The translations under genes and the position numbers were made by a program. Shown piece by piece: positions 16,481-24,544 of a stretch of 29,987 nucleotides of DNA; the first letter of the stretch is position 1, and each line of letters starts with the position of its first letter. This DNA comes from JAPLKX01 sp035530195 (GTDB lineage: Bacteria > Hydrogenedentota > Hydrogenedentia > Hydrogenedentales > SLHB01). The stretch is taken from the NCBI GenBank assembly GCA_035530195.1, contig DATKVG010000132.1, positions 1 to 29,987 of the forward strand, written 5' to 3'. The notes under the pieces are model-generated. The model worked only from the letters and a program-made list of their open reading frames with translations. It was not told the origin of the DNA and made no database searches.

Positions 16481-16983
16481 TCGAAATCTGACGATAATCT
16501 CTTTTTTCTCTGTTCGGCGTCAGCAGTATCTCCCACATCTGTCTTGGGTTGGGTAGTTGAGGCGTGCGTGCGTTTAGTGCGTTTTCTGCCAGTCAAGGCT
16601 ACCGGTTCGGGGGCATAATCGGGCTCGGTTTCTCTTGCGCCGGAGGCGTCGGTTTCCTTGTAGATAGCTTTGAGCGTTTGCTGGCATAGACGACAACCGG
16701 CGAGATGTTGGTCAATCTTGCTTTTTTGGGCGGGATCGACCGCCTTGTCGAGATAGGCGGCGAGCGTTGTGGTTTCAGGACACGGTGATGTGGGCAGGGT
16801 CTGCACGGATTGGAGAAAACTAAGAAAGCTGCCAGATTCTTTTGCAAGGGCTTTTACGCGATACTTGCACCGTTTACAGGCGTCGACATGGGCCTGTACG
16901 GTTGGTGATGGAGCGCCGATTTGGAGTGCGACGGCGTATTCTTCGAGAGCGGCTTGGGAAGGGCAGGCGCGTTTTTTCTCCAT
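16477..16983 (-). CDS. Zinc-binding anti-sigma factor with duplicated ZAS-like module
   Basis: A 168-aa soluble protein without a membrane segment. Two similar modules each begin with Cys-Pro and end with HxxxCxxC: C7 with H32/C36/C39, and C68 with H93/C97/C100. This is the zinc-binding anti-sigma pattern, here duplicated. The C-terminal 60 residues are polar, Thr/Lys/Arg/Asp-rich and probably disordered. The gene starts 2 bases after the ECF sigma stop (TAG CC ATG), with AAGGA at 6-base spacing, so the two are co-translated. It probably binds and holds that sigma factor, perhaps in a redox- or zinc-dependent way. The open frame reaching back to 17397 is arginine-rich shadow of the sigma gene. 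Confidence 0.8.
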   Translation of the reverse strand: MEKKRACPSQAALEEYAVALQIGAPSPTVQAHVDACKRCKYRVKALAKESGSFLSFLQSVQTLPTSPCPETTTLAAYLDKAVDPAQKSKIDQHLAGCRLCQQTLKAIYKETDASGARETEPDYAPEPVALTGRKRTKRTHASTTQPKTDVGDTADAEQRKKRLSSDFD

Positions 16984-16985
16984 GG

Positions 16986-17588
16986 CTAGTCCTTTTCCAT
17001 AAGGGCGCGCAGTTTCTTTTTGGATCTGCGCAGCTTTGCGGCGACGGAGTTTATGTTGAGGCCGGTTATTTCGGCGATTTCGCAATACTTGAGCCCCTGA
17101 ACAAAGAACATTTCGAGGATGAGGCGGTCGACGGGCGGGAGGGAATCGAGTTTTCGGGCCAGATCGTTTTTTGTTTCGCTCCTGATGGCATATCGTGCGG
17201 GGGTTTCGCGGACAACCGGGGGGATGGCGGCGGCGGCAGTTGCATCGATTTTCGCCCTGCGGGACCATTTTCGGACGTAGTCGACGGTAAGGTTTTGAGC
17301 GACCGTAACAAGCCAGGCGTTGATGCTTGCGGGCTTGTGGAGGCGTGCGAGCATTCGGCAATTGTCGGCGAGGATACGCTCGAAGAGGTCGTGGCAAATG
17401 TCGGCGACTTCGGAACGTCGCGTTTGGAGTAGACCCAGGGCGGCCAGTTTTCGGATGACGGCTCGGCGAGCGAGGTCGGCGTATTCGGCGAAGAGCAGGG
17501 CCTTGGCCTGGTCGTCGCCGCGCAGACAGCGGCGCAACAACTCGGCCACGGGCATTTCACCTTGAGGCATGTTGTGTTTGCTGGCCAT
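16986..17588 (-). CDS. ECF-type RNA polymerase sigma factor
   Basis: A 200-aa sigma-70 family protein of ECF size. Region 2 covers about 30-112, with DICHDLFERIL and the helix NAWLVTVAQNLTVDYVRKWS. Region 4 covers about 143-197, with LPPVDRLILEMFFVQGLKYC, then EIAEITGLNINSVAAKLRRS as the HTH. No extra C-terminal domain is present. The start is uncertain: ATG at 17586-17588 has only a short AGG two bases upstream, and M12 (17555) has AAGGTG close by. Adjacent anti-sigma gene and TPR membrane protein gene suggest a linked regulatory unit. Frames extending to 18182 are not homologous and overlap the neighbour. Confidence 0.88.
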   Translation of the reverse strand: MASKHNMPQGEMPVAELLRRCLRGDDQAKALLFAEYADLARRAVIRKLAALGLLQTRRSEVADICHDLFERILADNCRMLARLHKPASINAWLVTVAQNLTVDYVRKWSRRAKIDATAAAAIPPVVRETPARYAIRSETKNDLARKLDSLPPVDRLILEMFFVQGLKYCEIAEITGLNINSVAAKLRRSKKKLRALMEKD

Positions 17589-17656
17589 AACCTGTTGTCC
17601 GAGGCGGCCCCCGGTCAGGGGAGCGCCCTCCGAACCATCCGGATCGGGTCCGAACG

Positions 17657-19225
17657 TTAGGTTCGGAGCGACAGGAGGGACATGACCAACTCTATCACGC
17701 CTCTCTCCTCGTCTCCCAATCCGGTCGTCAGGATCTCCAACTGCCAGGGGTAAAGCGATGTAAAGACGCGATAACCGATAACCCAAACTGAAATAAGGCA
17801 GAGTAAAAGGCCCAACTGGACCCCAAAATACCGCCGGAAGAATGAAAAGTAAACGAGTTTCGGGGCCTTGGGGGGGTCTATTGGGGCGGATTGGCGGCCG
17901 AGTTGCAGGGCGGGATACACCAGGCCGAACAGAAGTTCGAGCGCCAGTACCGCCAGCCAGACGCTGCGCACCCGCGCGAACAAGGGCGAAATCAGCAGGA
18001 CTTTTCCGGCTTCGAGGTCCAAGGGTTCTTTGTGGTAGAACTGCAGCAGGCTGAGGACGATCAACAGGGCCAGAAATGCGGCGTTGACGGCGGCCATGGC
18101 GGCGAGCCCGAGGCGCGAATGCGGGATCACCCATGCGGTACGCCTTGCGCCGGCCATGCGGGCAAGCAGGCTCGACAGGCAATAGGCCGCGAAAACCACC
18201 GCGACGGTAGCGGCAATCAGCTTGAGGGGAAACACGAACCTACGGCTGTCTGCGGCGATGGCGGCTTCGCGGTTTTGCTCGAACTGGTTGAGGAGATCGA
18301 GAATGGATTCGAGCTTGGCTCTGCGCTCGACGAGGTTTGCGGCGGGGGCGCCGGTGTCGAGTGCGCTGATTTTTTCGCGGTACTCGAGGGCGCCAAGCTG
18401 GATTCGGACGCCAGCGGTGGCTTGTATGGAGCCGGGTTGGCCGGAGAATGCGATCCGTTCGCCCATCTGCTGGAGGGTTTCGAGCCAGTGGTCCCAGTGC
18501 TGCACCTGCTTGAGGTTAACCTGGTGCTTGGCGTGGCCGAGCACGGCATCGGCGTATTTGTAGACGGGCGCGCAGCATTCGTCCTGTATTTGGCGGCGCA
18601 GCCGCTCGTACCAGACGCCGCGGGCGGGCAGGCTGGAGGTCCACAAGGGCTGGGGAAACGCGACGGGGTCGCCGCCGGCGTTGGCTTTTGCGATCAGGGC
18701 CAGCGACTCGCTGAAATCGTCGTCCTCGACATTGGTAAAGGAGAGTGCGACGGCTTCGAGATACTTGGGGAGAGAATTCTTGGGCTGTTGTACGGCGGCT
18801 TCGCGGAACCGGCTTCGTGCGTCGGCGTACCGTTCCTGGAGAAACAGCCGGCACCCGAAGCGGAGGGCGAGAAACGAGTCGGTTGGGTCGAGTTTACAGG
18901 CCTGCTCGTAGGTGGGCAGGATAAGGTCGTCTTCTTCGCGTTCGGCGAGTGCGGCGACGTAGCGGGCGGTGGGAAACTCCTTGATTTCGGCGTCGCGCTT
19001 AACGACGTGGCGCAGGATGGCCCTGGCGGATTCGGTTTCGTGGGTGAGTGCGATGATGAACTGGCTTTCGTTCAGGTCGTAGCGCAGGGTGCGTTCGGAG
19101 AGCCAGAGCGCGGATGTGAAGACGACGCAAACCGCGACGCAGAGGCGAAACGAGCGCCGCATTCGGCGGGAGCCGGTTTTGTCGCCGCCGCTGTTTTCCA
19201 CGGGAGCTGCTGGATCTTGCTGCAC
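17657..19225 (-). CDS. TPR-containing multi-span membrane protein, function unknown
   Basis: A 522-aa protein. After a cytoplasmic leader of about 25 residues comes one membrane segment (about 27-43), then a long soluble region (about 45-325) with TPR-like helices around 85-175 (for example LALRFGCRLFLQERYADARS), then four hydrophobic segments (about 330-352, 370-396, 408-440 and 463-487). The tail is EEL/GVIELVMSLLSLRT-like and short. I do not recognise the family. The GTG at 19223-19225 follows GGAAG at 6-base spacing. It sits 45 bases after pgi and 68 bases before the ECF sigma gene. The order suggests it may provide a membrane signal or act as a sigma-linked target, but that is inference. 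Confidence 0.75.
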   Translation of the reverse strand: MQQDPAAPVENSGGDKTGSRRMRRSFRLCVAVCVVFTSALWLSERTLRYDLNESQFIIALTHETESARAILRHVVKRDAEIKEFPTARYVAALAEREEDDLILPTYEQACKLDPTDSFLALRFGCRLFLQERYADARSRFREAAVQQPKNSLPKYLEAVALSFTNVEDDDFSESLALIAKANAGGDPVAFPQPLWTSSLPARGVWYERLRRQIQDECCAPVYKYADAVLGHAKHQVNLKQVQHWDHWLETLQQMGERIAFSGQPGSIQATAGVRIQLGALEYREKISALDTGAPAANLVERRAKLESILDLLNQFEQNREAAIAADSRRFVFPLKLIAATVAVVFAAYCLSSLLARMAGARRTAWVIPHSRLGLAAMAAVNAAFLALLIVLSLLQFYHKEPLDLEAGKVLLISPLFARVRSVWLAVLALELLFGLVYPALQLGRQSAPIDPPKAPKLVYFSFFRRYFGVQLGLLLCLISVWVIGYRVFTSLYPWQLEILTTGLGDEERGVIELVMSLLSLRT

Positions 19226-19244
19226 TCGTGACTTCCTTGCCTGT

Positions 19245-19274
19245 TTGAGCCGGGGAAACGAAGGGCCGGCTCAA
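19245..19274 (-). other. Hairpin spanning the pgi stop codon
   Basis: A perfect 9-bp inverted repeat (TTGAGCCGG at 19245-19253 with CCGGCTCAA at 19266-19274, loop of 12) contains the pgi TGA. No T-tract follows on the minus strand, so it is more likely an mRNA-stability or processing hairpin than an intrinsic terminator. Confidence 0.45.
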
Positions 19275-20668
19275 CAATCCTGGCTATTATACAGCGTCTT
19301 GAGCCTGGCGGTGTCACCGCTCATCAATGCGCGTGCGATGTCCTTGCTTACCTGCACGGCGGGCTGGTCGAACGTCTGGACGTTGTAGAGGCGGCCTGCC
19401 ATGGCGGTTTCGACCTCGAGCATATACAACAACTGGGCGACCGTATGGGCGTTGACTCGGGGCAGCACGATGCGCGACACGGGGCGGCGGCTCATTTTCA
19501 GGGCGTCAATGGTGGCGACCAGTTCGGCGTCCATGAGTTTGTTCATGGACTTCCCGCGGAGGTATTCGAACTGCGGAATGTGGGCCAGCGAGTGGGGTAT
19601 TTTGAGGGTCTTTTCAAATCGGGCGACCTCGATAATATTGAAGATTTTGTTGTTGGGGCCTTCCCGGTAGATCTGGACCTGCGAATGCTGATCGGTAGCG
19701 CCCAAACTCTTGATGGGCGTCTGGCCGACGCAGACTCGATGCCCTTGGAGGTCAAACTGTTTTCCGAGGCTTTCGGCCCACAGTTGGCGGTACCAATCGG
19801 CGAGGTCGCGGAGCGAATCGGCGTAGGGCATCATGACGGACATGGTTTTGCCCTTGCGGGTGTCGGCGATGTATTGGACGGCCGCGCGCAGATAGGCGGG
19901 GTTGCCTTTGATGTCGGGGTTGGCGCAGCGCAGATCCATGGTTTTGCAGCCGTCGCGGAGGGCGTCCAGATCCATTTTGAGCATGGCGGCGGGAAACATG
20001 GCGACGGGCGAGAAGACGGAAAACCGGCCGCCCACGTTCAGCGGGACGGCAAACTCCTTGAGGCCGTAGTGGTCGGCAACGGGATGGAGCAGCGACTTTT
20101 TATGGCCGCGGGGGTTGGTGGTGACGACGACGTGGTCCTTCATGCCGTCATGGCCTACGGCTTTTTCCAGCGCGTCGACCACAATGAGCAACTGCGTGAT
20201 GGTTTCGGCGGTCTCGCCGGATTTGGAGATGACGTTGTAGAGGGTCTTTTTGGGCGGGCACAGGCGCATCATCCGGCGGAACGTGACGGGATCGATGTTG
20301 TCCATGACAAAGATGCGTGGTGCGCCGCCGCGCGCTTTCCTGGAGGTGAGATTGTAGTACGGGTGCTTGAGTGCGGTGACCAGTGCGGTGGCGCCGAGCG
20401 CGGATCCGCCAATGCCGAGGATGACGAGGTTGTCGTAGCGCATTTGGAGGAAGGCATCGGCGGCGCTTTTGACATCGGCAAAGACGGCGTCGTCCTTGTA
20501 GAGGTCGTAGAAACCGTAGTCTTTATCGCGGCGCTCGTGTACGAGGATGTCGTGCGCGGCCAGGACGCGGGGCTCGATGTCATCGAGGTCGGCCTGAGAG
20601 AATCCGTGTTCGGGGCCGACGGCGGCGGCTGTGCATCGCTCGATGTCGATTTGGATGTCAAGCGTCAT
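19271..20668 (-). CDS. pgi: Glucose-6-phosphate isomerase
   Basis: Interconverts glucose 6-phosphate and fructose 6-phosphate in glycolysis and gluconeogenesis, in the cytoplasm. The 465-aa length fits the shorter bacterial Pgi type. Visible motifs are LGIGGSALGA (84-93) and VISKSGETAE (147-156) of the SIS fold, NVGGRFSVFS (211-220), catalytic-region WAESLGK with E299, DQHSQ with H328, and C-terminal K442. The C-terminal signature normally reads QPGVE then K; here it is QPAVQVSK (435-442), so Glu is replaced by Gln439. The ATG lies inside the end of the helicase gene (11-base overlap), so expression is probably coupled to it. Confidence 0.95.
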   Translation of the reverse strand: MTLDIQIDIERCTAAAVGPEHGFSQADLDDIEPRVLAAHDILVHERRDKDYGFYDLYKDDAVFADVKSAADAFLQMRYDNLVILGIGGSALGATALVTALKHPYYNLTSRKARGGAPRIFVMDNIDPVTFRRMMRLCPPKKTLYNVISKSGETAETITQLLIVVDALEKAVGHDGMKDHVVVTTNPRGHKKSLLHPVADHYGLKEFAVPLNVGGRFSVFSPVAMFPAAMLKMDLDALRDGCKTMDLRCANPDIKGNPAYLRAAVQYIADTRKGKTMSVMMPYADSLRDLADWYRQLWAESLGKQFDLQGHRVCVGQTPIKSLGATDQHSQVQIYREGPNNKIFNIIEVARFEKTLKIPHSLAHIPQFEYLRGKSMNKLMDAELVATIDALKMSRRPVSRIVLPRVNAHTVAQLLYMLEVETAMAGRLYNVQTFDQPAVQVSKDIARALMSGDTARLKTLYNSQDC

Positions 20669-23231
20669 TAGGCTTACCCTTCGTTTTCTGAAAGAACTTG
20701 TTGAGCGCGGCGTATGTGGCAGCCCGCGTTCCTGGGATAATCTTCACGCCCGGCAGCGAATTCAGGAACACTTTGCCGTAAAATTTTTTGAGCACGCGGG
20801 CATCCATGACGATGATGGCCCCGCGGTCGGTTTTCCGCCGGATGAGCCGGCCAAATCCCTGGCGAAACTTAATGACGGCCTGGGGCACCGTATATTCCAT
20901 GAACGAACTTCCGCCCGCGGCGTCGACGGCCTCGGCCCGTGCCTGCTGTATGGGCTCAGTAGGGACGCGAAACGGAAGCCGCGCAAGTATAACACACTGA
21001 AGCGCCTCGCCGGCAACGTCGATGCCCTCCCAGAAGCTGTCGGTGGCGAACAGGACGCTCGAGATGTCGTTGCGGAACCTGTTGAGGGTGTTGGTGCGCG
21101 ATTCGGCGCCCTGCTTGAGCGAAGCGATTCCCTGGCGGGCCATTTCGTCCTTGAGTTTTCGGTGGGCGTAATCGAGCGCGTAGAACGAGGTGAACAAGAC
21201 GAGGGCGTGGCCGCCGGTAACGCGGAAGATGTTTCGGAGCGCGTCGACGGTGTCGTCGAGAAAGGCGGGGTCGTCGGGATTGGGCATGTCTTTTGTGATG
21301 CACAGGAGGGCCTGGGACGCGAAATCGAACGGCGTATCGAGCATGACGCGGTCGATCCGGTCCGGGTCGGTCCGGTCGAGCCCGATGCGGTTGAACAGGT
21401 AGTCGAAGTTCTGCTGTACGGTGAGGGTGGCGGATGTCATGACGAGCGTTTTGAGGTTGCCGTAGACCCAGTCTGCGAGGCATTGGCCGACGTCGAGCGG
21501 GCATCGGAGGATTCGGACGATGTTGGCGTCGGTGCCATCGATTTCAATCCAGCGGACGGTGTTGGGCGCGATGGATTCGCCGATGCCTTCGCTCATGACG
21601 GCGGCGAGGTGTTCGAGACGGCCCTGGTAGGCCTGCAGTTCCATCAACTCGGAGATGACGGCGGATTCGGCCTCGTCGGGTGCGGGCCGGATTTTTCTGA
21701 GCGCGTTGCAGAGGCTCCCGCAATAACCCGCGCACTGCCTGATTTCCTCGACCGCCGGCAGCATGTACACGTTGTGCAGGTCGCGCAGTTCGGGAAGCGC
21801 GAGAACCTGCGGGGTGAGCCGCCACTTAATGTCGCGGCCAACTTGGCCACACCGTTCCGCGGCGACGCTTCGCAACACGCTGAACGCGGCCAGGACGGCT
21901 TCGCGGACCGCCACGAGCGAGGGGAGCAGGCTGTTTTCGATCAGGTCGAGGGTTTGGTCGAGGTCTTCGCGCGTAATCGAAACTTGTTTGACGAGTTTGA
22001 GCTTGAGATACGGGATTAGGCCGCGGTCGTGCATGCCTTCGCGGCGCTGAAACCGGCCCAACAGCGCGAGGGCGCCATTGCGCGTGGCTTGAACGCCGAA
22101 ATATTCGGTGGCGGAATCCTCGACGCTGTGGGCCTCGTCGAGAATGACGCGGCGGTAGGTGGGCAGCACGCCGAGTGCCGACCAGTTGCCGGCGTCGCGT
22201 TTGACGGCGATATCGGAGAACAGGATGTGGTGGTTGGCGATGATGAGGTCGGCCTTCGCCACCTCGCGGCGGGCCTTCAAGACAAAACATTCTTTTGCCG
22301 AGGGGCACCGTGCGCCGGTGCAGGTGTCGGCCTCGGAACAGACGCGCTCCCACAGGTCGCGCGGCGGCATGAACGGGAGATCGGAGCGAGAACCGTCCAG
22401 TGTTTTTTCGGCCCAATCGGCGAGGGCGTTGAGCATATCTTTGGTGACGTCGTCGTCGTACAGGGTCATTTCAGACAGGACCCGGGCGAGTTTCCGCCGG
22501 CAGACGTAGTTGTGGCGGCCTTTGACGAGTACGGCGGAGAACTTGTGGTCGATACACCGCTGGAGGAGCGGGATGTCTTTAAGGATGATTTGCTCCTGCA
22601 GGTTGATTGTGCGTGTGGAGATCACGACGCGCTCGCGGTTGCGTACGGCCCATTCGATCGCGGGGACGAGGTAGGCGAGTGTTTTGCCAATGCCGGTTGG
22701 GGCTTCGATGACGCTGATCCCGTCTTCGTTGAAAGCCCCGCTGACGTGATCCATCATCTGGACCTGCTGGGGGCGCACCTCGAATTGCGGCAGGATCCTC
22801 GATAGCTTTGCGCCGGGGCTGAACGCGCCGGCCATCTTCCCCGCGTCAAGCCGGTGCAGGTCCTGGTCGCGGAACGGCTCGACGACGACATAAACCCGGC
22901 TGACATCGTTGTCGACGATGTAAACGCCGTGCCCGTTGTGTGCGCAGACGGAGGCGACATCGAGGTCTGCGGCGGACGGCGAGACGTCGCCGCCGGGATG
23001 GTTGTGAATGACGATGTCGCGCAGGGCCAGGGTGTCGAAGAAGGCTGGGACGGCGCCCTCGGTTCCGCGTGCGCATACACGGACTTTCTCGACAAGCCCG
23101 GCGGCATTGACCGAGCCGGCAAAGAAAACCTCGCGGCCGCCGGTTTCGCCGATGTGGCGGCGCATATCATCGGCAGCCCCGGGCGTGATGCGCAGGGCGG
23201 CGTCCTGGCCTATGGGAGCGGTCTTTTTCAT
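20658..23231 (-). CDS. dinG: DinG-type Fe-S DNA helicase with N-terminal JAMM metalloprotease domain
   Basis: An 857-aa fusion. Residues about 12-125 form a JAB/MPN+ domain with E34 and a perfect JAMM motif, H76-x-H78, S86, D89 (HNHPGGDVSPSAAD). Residues about 145-850 form an XPD/DinG-like superfamily 2 helicase: Walker A APTGIGKT (177-184), Fe-S cysteines C244, C304, C309 and C315 in the DinG spacing CX4CX5C, DEAH box (365-368), MTSATL, SFWEGIDVAGE and QGFGRLIRR. The helicase half should unwind DNA, R-loops or forked structures; the JAMM half resembles RadC and deubiquitinase-like isopeptidases. No good Shine-Dalgarno precedes ATG 23229-23231, so the start is less certain, but the JAMM domain lies in the same frame. 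The gene overlaps pgi. Confidence 0.93.
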   Translation of the reverse strand: MKKTAPIGQDAALRITPGAADDMRRHIGETGGREVFFAGSVNAAGLVEKVRVCARGTEGAVPAFFDTLALRDIVIHNHPGGDVSPSAADLDVASVCAHNGHGVYIVDNDVSRVYVVVEPFRDQDLHRLDAGKMAGAFSPGAKLSRILPQFEVRPQQVQMMDHVSGAFNEDGISVIEAPTGIGKTLAYLVPAIEWAVRNRERVVISTRTINLQEQIILKDIPLLQRCIDHKFSAVLVKGRHNYVCRRKLARVLSEMTLYDDDVTKDMLNALADWAEKTLDGSRSDLPFMPPRDLWERVCSEADTCTGARCPSAKECFVLKARREVAKADLIIANHHILFSDIAVKRDAGNWSALGVLPTYRRVILDEAHSVEDSATEYFGVQATRNGALALLGRFQRREGMHDRGLIPYLKLKLVKQVSITREDLDQTLDLIENSLLPSLVAVREAVLAAFSVLRSVAAERCGQVGRDIKWRLTPQVLALPELRDLHNVYMLPAVEEIRQCAGYCGSLCNALRKIRPAPDEAESAVISELMELQAYQGRLEHLAAVMSEGIGESIAPNTVRWIEIDGTDANIVRILRCPLDVGQCLADWVYGNLKTLVMTSATLTVQQNFDYLFNRIGLDRTDPDRIDRVMLDTPFDFASQALLCITKDMPNPDDPAFLDDTVDALRNIFRVTGGHALVLFTSFYALDYAHRKLKDEMARQGIASLKQGAESRTNTLNRFRNDISSVLFATDSFWEGIDVAGEALQCVILARLPFRVPTEPIQQARAEAVDAAGGSSFMEYTVPQAVIKFRQGFGRLIRRKTDRGAIIVMDARVLKKFYGKVFLNSLPGVKIIPGTRAATYAALNKFFQKTKGKPNDA

Positions 23232-23300
23232 GGGGATGATTGAAACGCGGCAAGGGCAGCAACGCGGTGGGGTTGAGCTCCCGCTCGACCGCAGCCTGCC

Positions 23301-23374
23301 ACCACCAACTCCAGGTATGCATGCCCCTCCACAACCTCCACCACAACGGTCGCGCGGGAGCGCGCCCCCACCGC
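23301..23374 (-). repeat. Dispersed 74-bp repeat, copy 1 (inverted relative to copy 2)
   Basis: On the minus strand it reads GCGGTGGGG, then a CGCGCTCCCGCGCG palindrome, then a GTGGTGGAGG tract and CATACCT. It aligns over about 74 bases with 29911-29984 on the plus strand, with roughly a dozen differences. Confidence 0.8.
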
Positions 23375-23445
23375 TTTGCGGAAGCGTCTGAGACAGGAAG
23401 GCGAGGCGAGGTTTGCCCGGCCGAAAGCGGCAGCAAGCCGCGCAA

Positions 23446-23492
23446 ATAGCGGCGCAATAAGCGGCGCAATTAGCGGCGCAATTAGCGGCCGC
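23446..23492. repeat. 12-bp-period tandem repeat
   Basis: About 3.7 units of TTAGCGGCGCAA, with slight variation at the first two bases. The TAGCGGC core also occurs in the palindrome at 609-620, so the array may have grown from a piece of that repeat family. Confidence 0.8.
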
Positions 23493-23523
23493 ACTCCAAA
23501 TAGCGGCGAGTTCATCGTGGGAC

Positions 23524-24090
23524 TCAACCGACGCGCCGGCTGACGAGGTTGAGGAATTCGGCCCGCGTGGGGTCGTCGTTGTGGAAACTGCCGAGTACGC
23601 TCGATGTGGTCATGACGGCGTTTTGTTTTTCGACGCCGCGCATCATGGTGCAAAGGTGGCGGCATTCCATGACGACGCCAACGCCCTCGGCCTGTGTGAC
23701 GGTCATGATTTCACGGGCAATCTCGGCGGTGAGCCGCTCCTGGATTTGGAGGCGTCTGGAGTAGCAGTCGACGATCCGGGCCAGCTTGCTCACGCCAATG
23801 ACTTTTTTGCGGGCGATATAGCCGATGTGGCACCGGCCGAAAAACGGGAGCATGTGGTGTTCGCACAGGCTGTAAACTTCGATGTCCCTCAGGATAATCA
23901 TATTGTTCGACTGGGACTCGAACACGGCCTTGTTGACAAGGTCGTCGACATTGGTGCAGTAGCCGGAAGTAAGGAATTCGAGTGCCTGGGTGACGCGCTC
24001 GGGCGTTTTGTGCAAGCCTTCGCGGTCGGGGTCTTCGCCGATCTCGAGCAACAGTTCGCGGACGAGTTGGGCCACGCGTTCTTTGTTCAT
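23524..24090 (-). CDS. folE: GTP cyclohydrolase I
   Basis: Converts GTP to 7,8-dihydroneopterin triphosphate, the first step of folate and pterin synthesis. The 188-aa product has the family length. Zinc ligands are C76 and H79 (SLCEHHMLPF) and C147 (CRHLCTMMRG), and GVSKLARIVDCYSRRLQIQE carries the substrate-pocket region. It is the last gene of a folM-folB-folE cluster on the minus strand, 79 bases after folB. AAAGGA lies 11 bases before the ATG, a slightly long spacing. Confidence 0.97.
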   Translation of the reverse strand: MNKERVAQLVRELLLEIGEDPDREGLHKTPERVTQALEFLTSGYCTNVDDLVNKAVFESQSNNMIILRDIEVYSLCEHHMLPFFGRCHIGYIARKKVIGVSKLARIVDCYSRRLQIQERLTAEIAREIMTVTQAEGVGVVMECRHLCTMMRGVEKQNAVMTTSSVLGSFHNDDPTRAEFLNLVSRRVG

Positions 24091-24169
24091 AACTCAGTAG
24101 GTCCTTTCAAAAGCGGTCGAGGGGGCCGGGTCCCGCATTGCTGAATTGTAACGCAATGCGGCCGGTGAG

Positions 24170-24544
24170 TCACGGGAGGCGGTCGCGGGTGATTTGGACG
24201 GCGACGCTGCGTGCGAACCGCAGTGCGCCGGGTTTGTCGACGGTAACGGTGACCCGACGGACGAGCGGGTCCTCGAGGCAGAGGCGGGCGATTTCTTCGG
24301 CAAGCCGTTCGACGAGCGAAAACTGAGATTTTTCGACGGCCTCGATGATCCTGAGCTTGACGGCCTTGTAGTTGACGGTGTCCTCGATGCGGTCGGTTCG
24401 GCAGCCTTGGCGGAGGTCGGCGTACATGGTGACGTTGATGATTACGTCTTGTTTTTCCCTGCGTTCCTCGGGAAAGATGCCGATGATGCAGCGGAGGTTG
24501 AGGTCGCGGATATGGATGGCATCGAGGGGCGGGTCAGAGGCCAT
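24170..24544 (-). CDS. folB: Dihydroneopterin aldolase
   Basis: Converts dihydroneopterin to 6-hydroxymethyl-dihydropterin and glycolaldehyde. The 124-aa product has the family length. Likely active-site residues are E27 in IFPEERREKQ, Y59 in TVNYKAV, E79 in LVER and K104 in VDKPGAL. Its ATG lies inside the last codons of folM (11-base overlap), so the two are translationally coupled. The neighbours supply the preceding cyclohydrolase and a pterin reductase. Confidence 0.95.
   Translation of the reverse strand: MASDPPLDAIHIRDLNLRCIIGIFPEERREKQDVIINVTMYADLRQGCRTDRIEDTVNYKAVKLRIIEAVEKSQFSLVERLAEEIARLCLEDPLVRRVTVTVDKPGALRFARSVAVQITRDRLP

Larger units (their letters stand above)
23232..23523. 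other. Intergenic region between the helicase gene and folE
   Basis: No gene is supported. It contains one copy of a dispersed repeat (23301-23374) and a 12-bp-period tandem repeat (23446-23492); the rest is GC-rich with short palindromes. Helicase transcription must start within or beyond this stretch; I see no convincing -35/-10 pair. Confidence 0.6.

Noticed and set aside
16984..17397. Upstream extension of the anti-sigma gene
   Set aside because: Arg/Pro/Cys-rich frame overlapping the sigma gene; the ATG after TAG has a good Shine-Dalgarno.
17589..18182. Upstream extension of the ECF sigma gene
   Set aside because: Overlaps the TPR membrane protein gene and shows no sigma-factor homology.
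19245..19274. Intrinsic terminator after pgi
   Set aside because: The hairpin is good but no T-tract follows on the transcribed strand.
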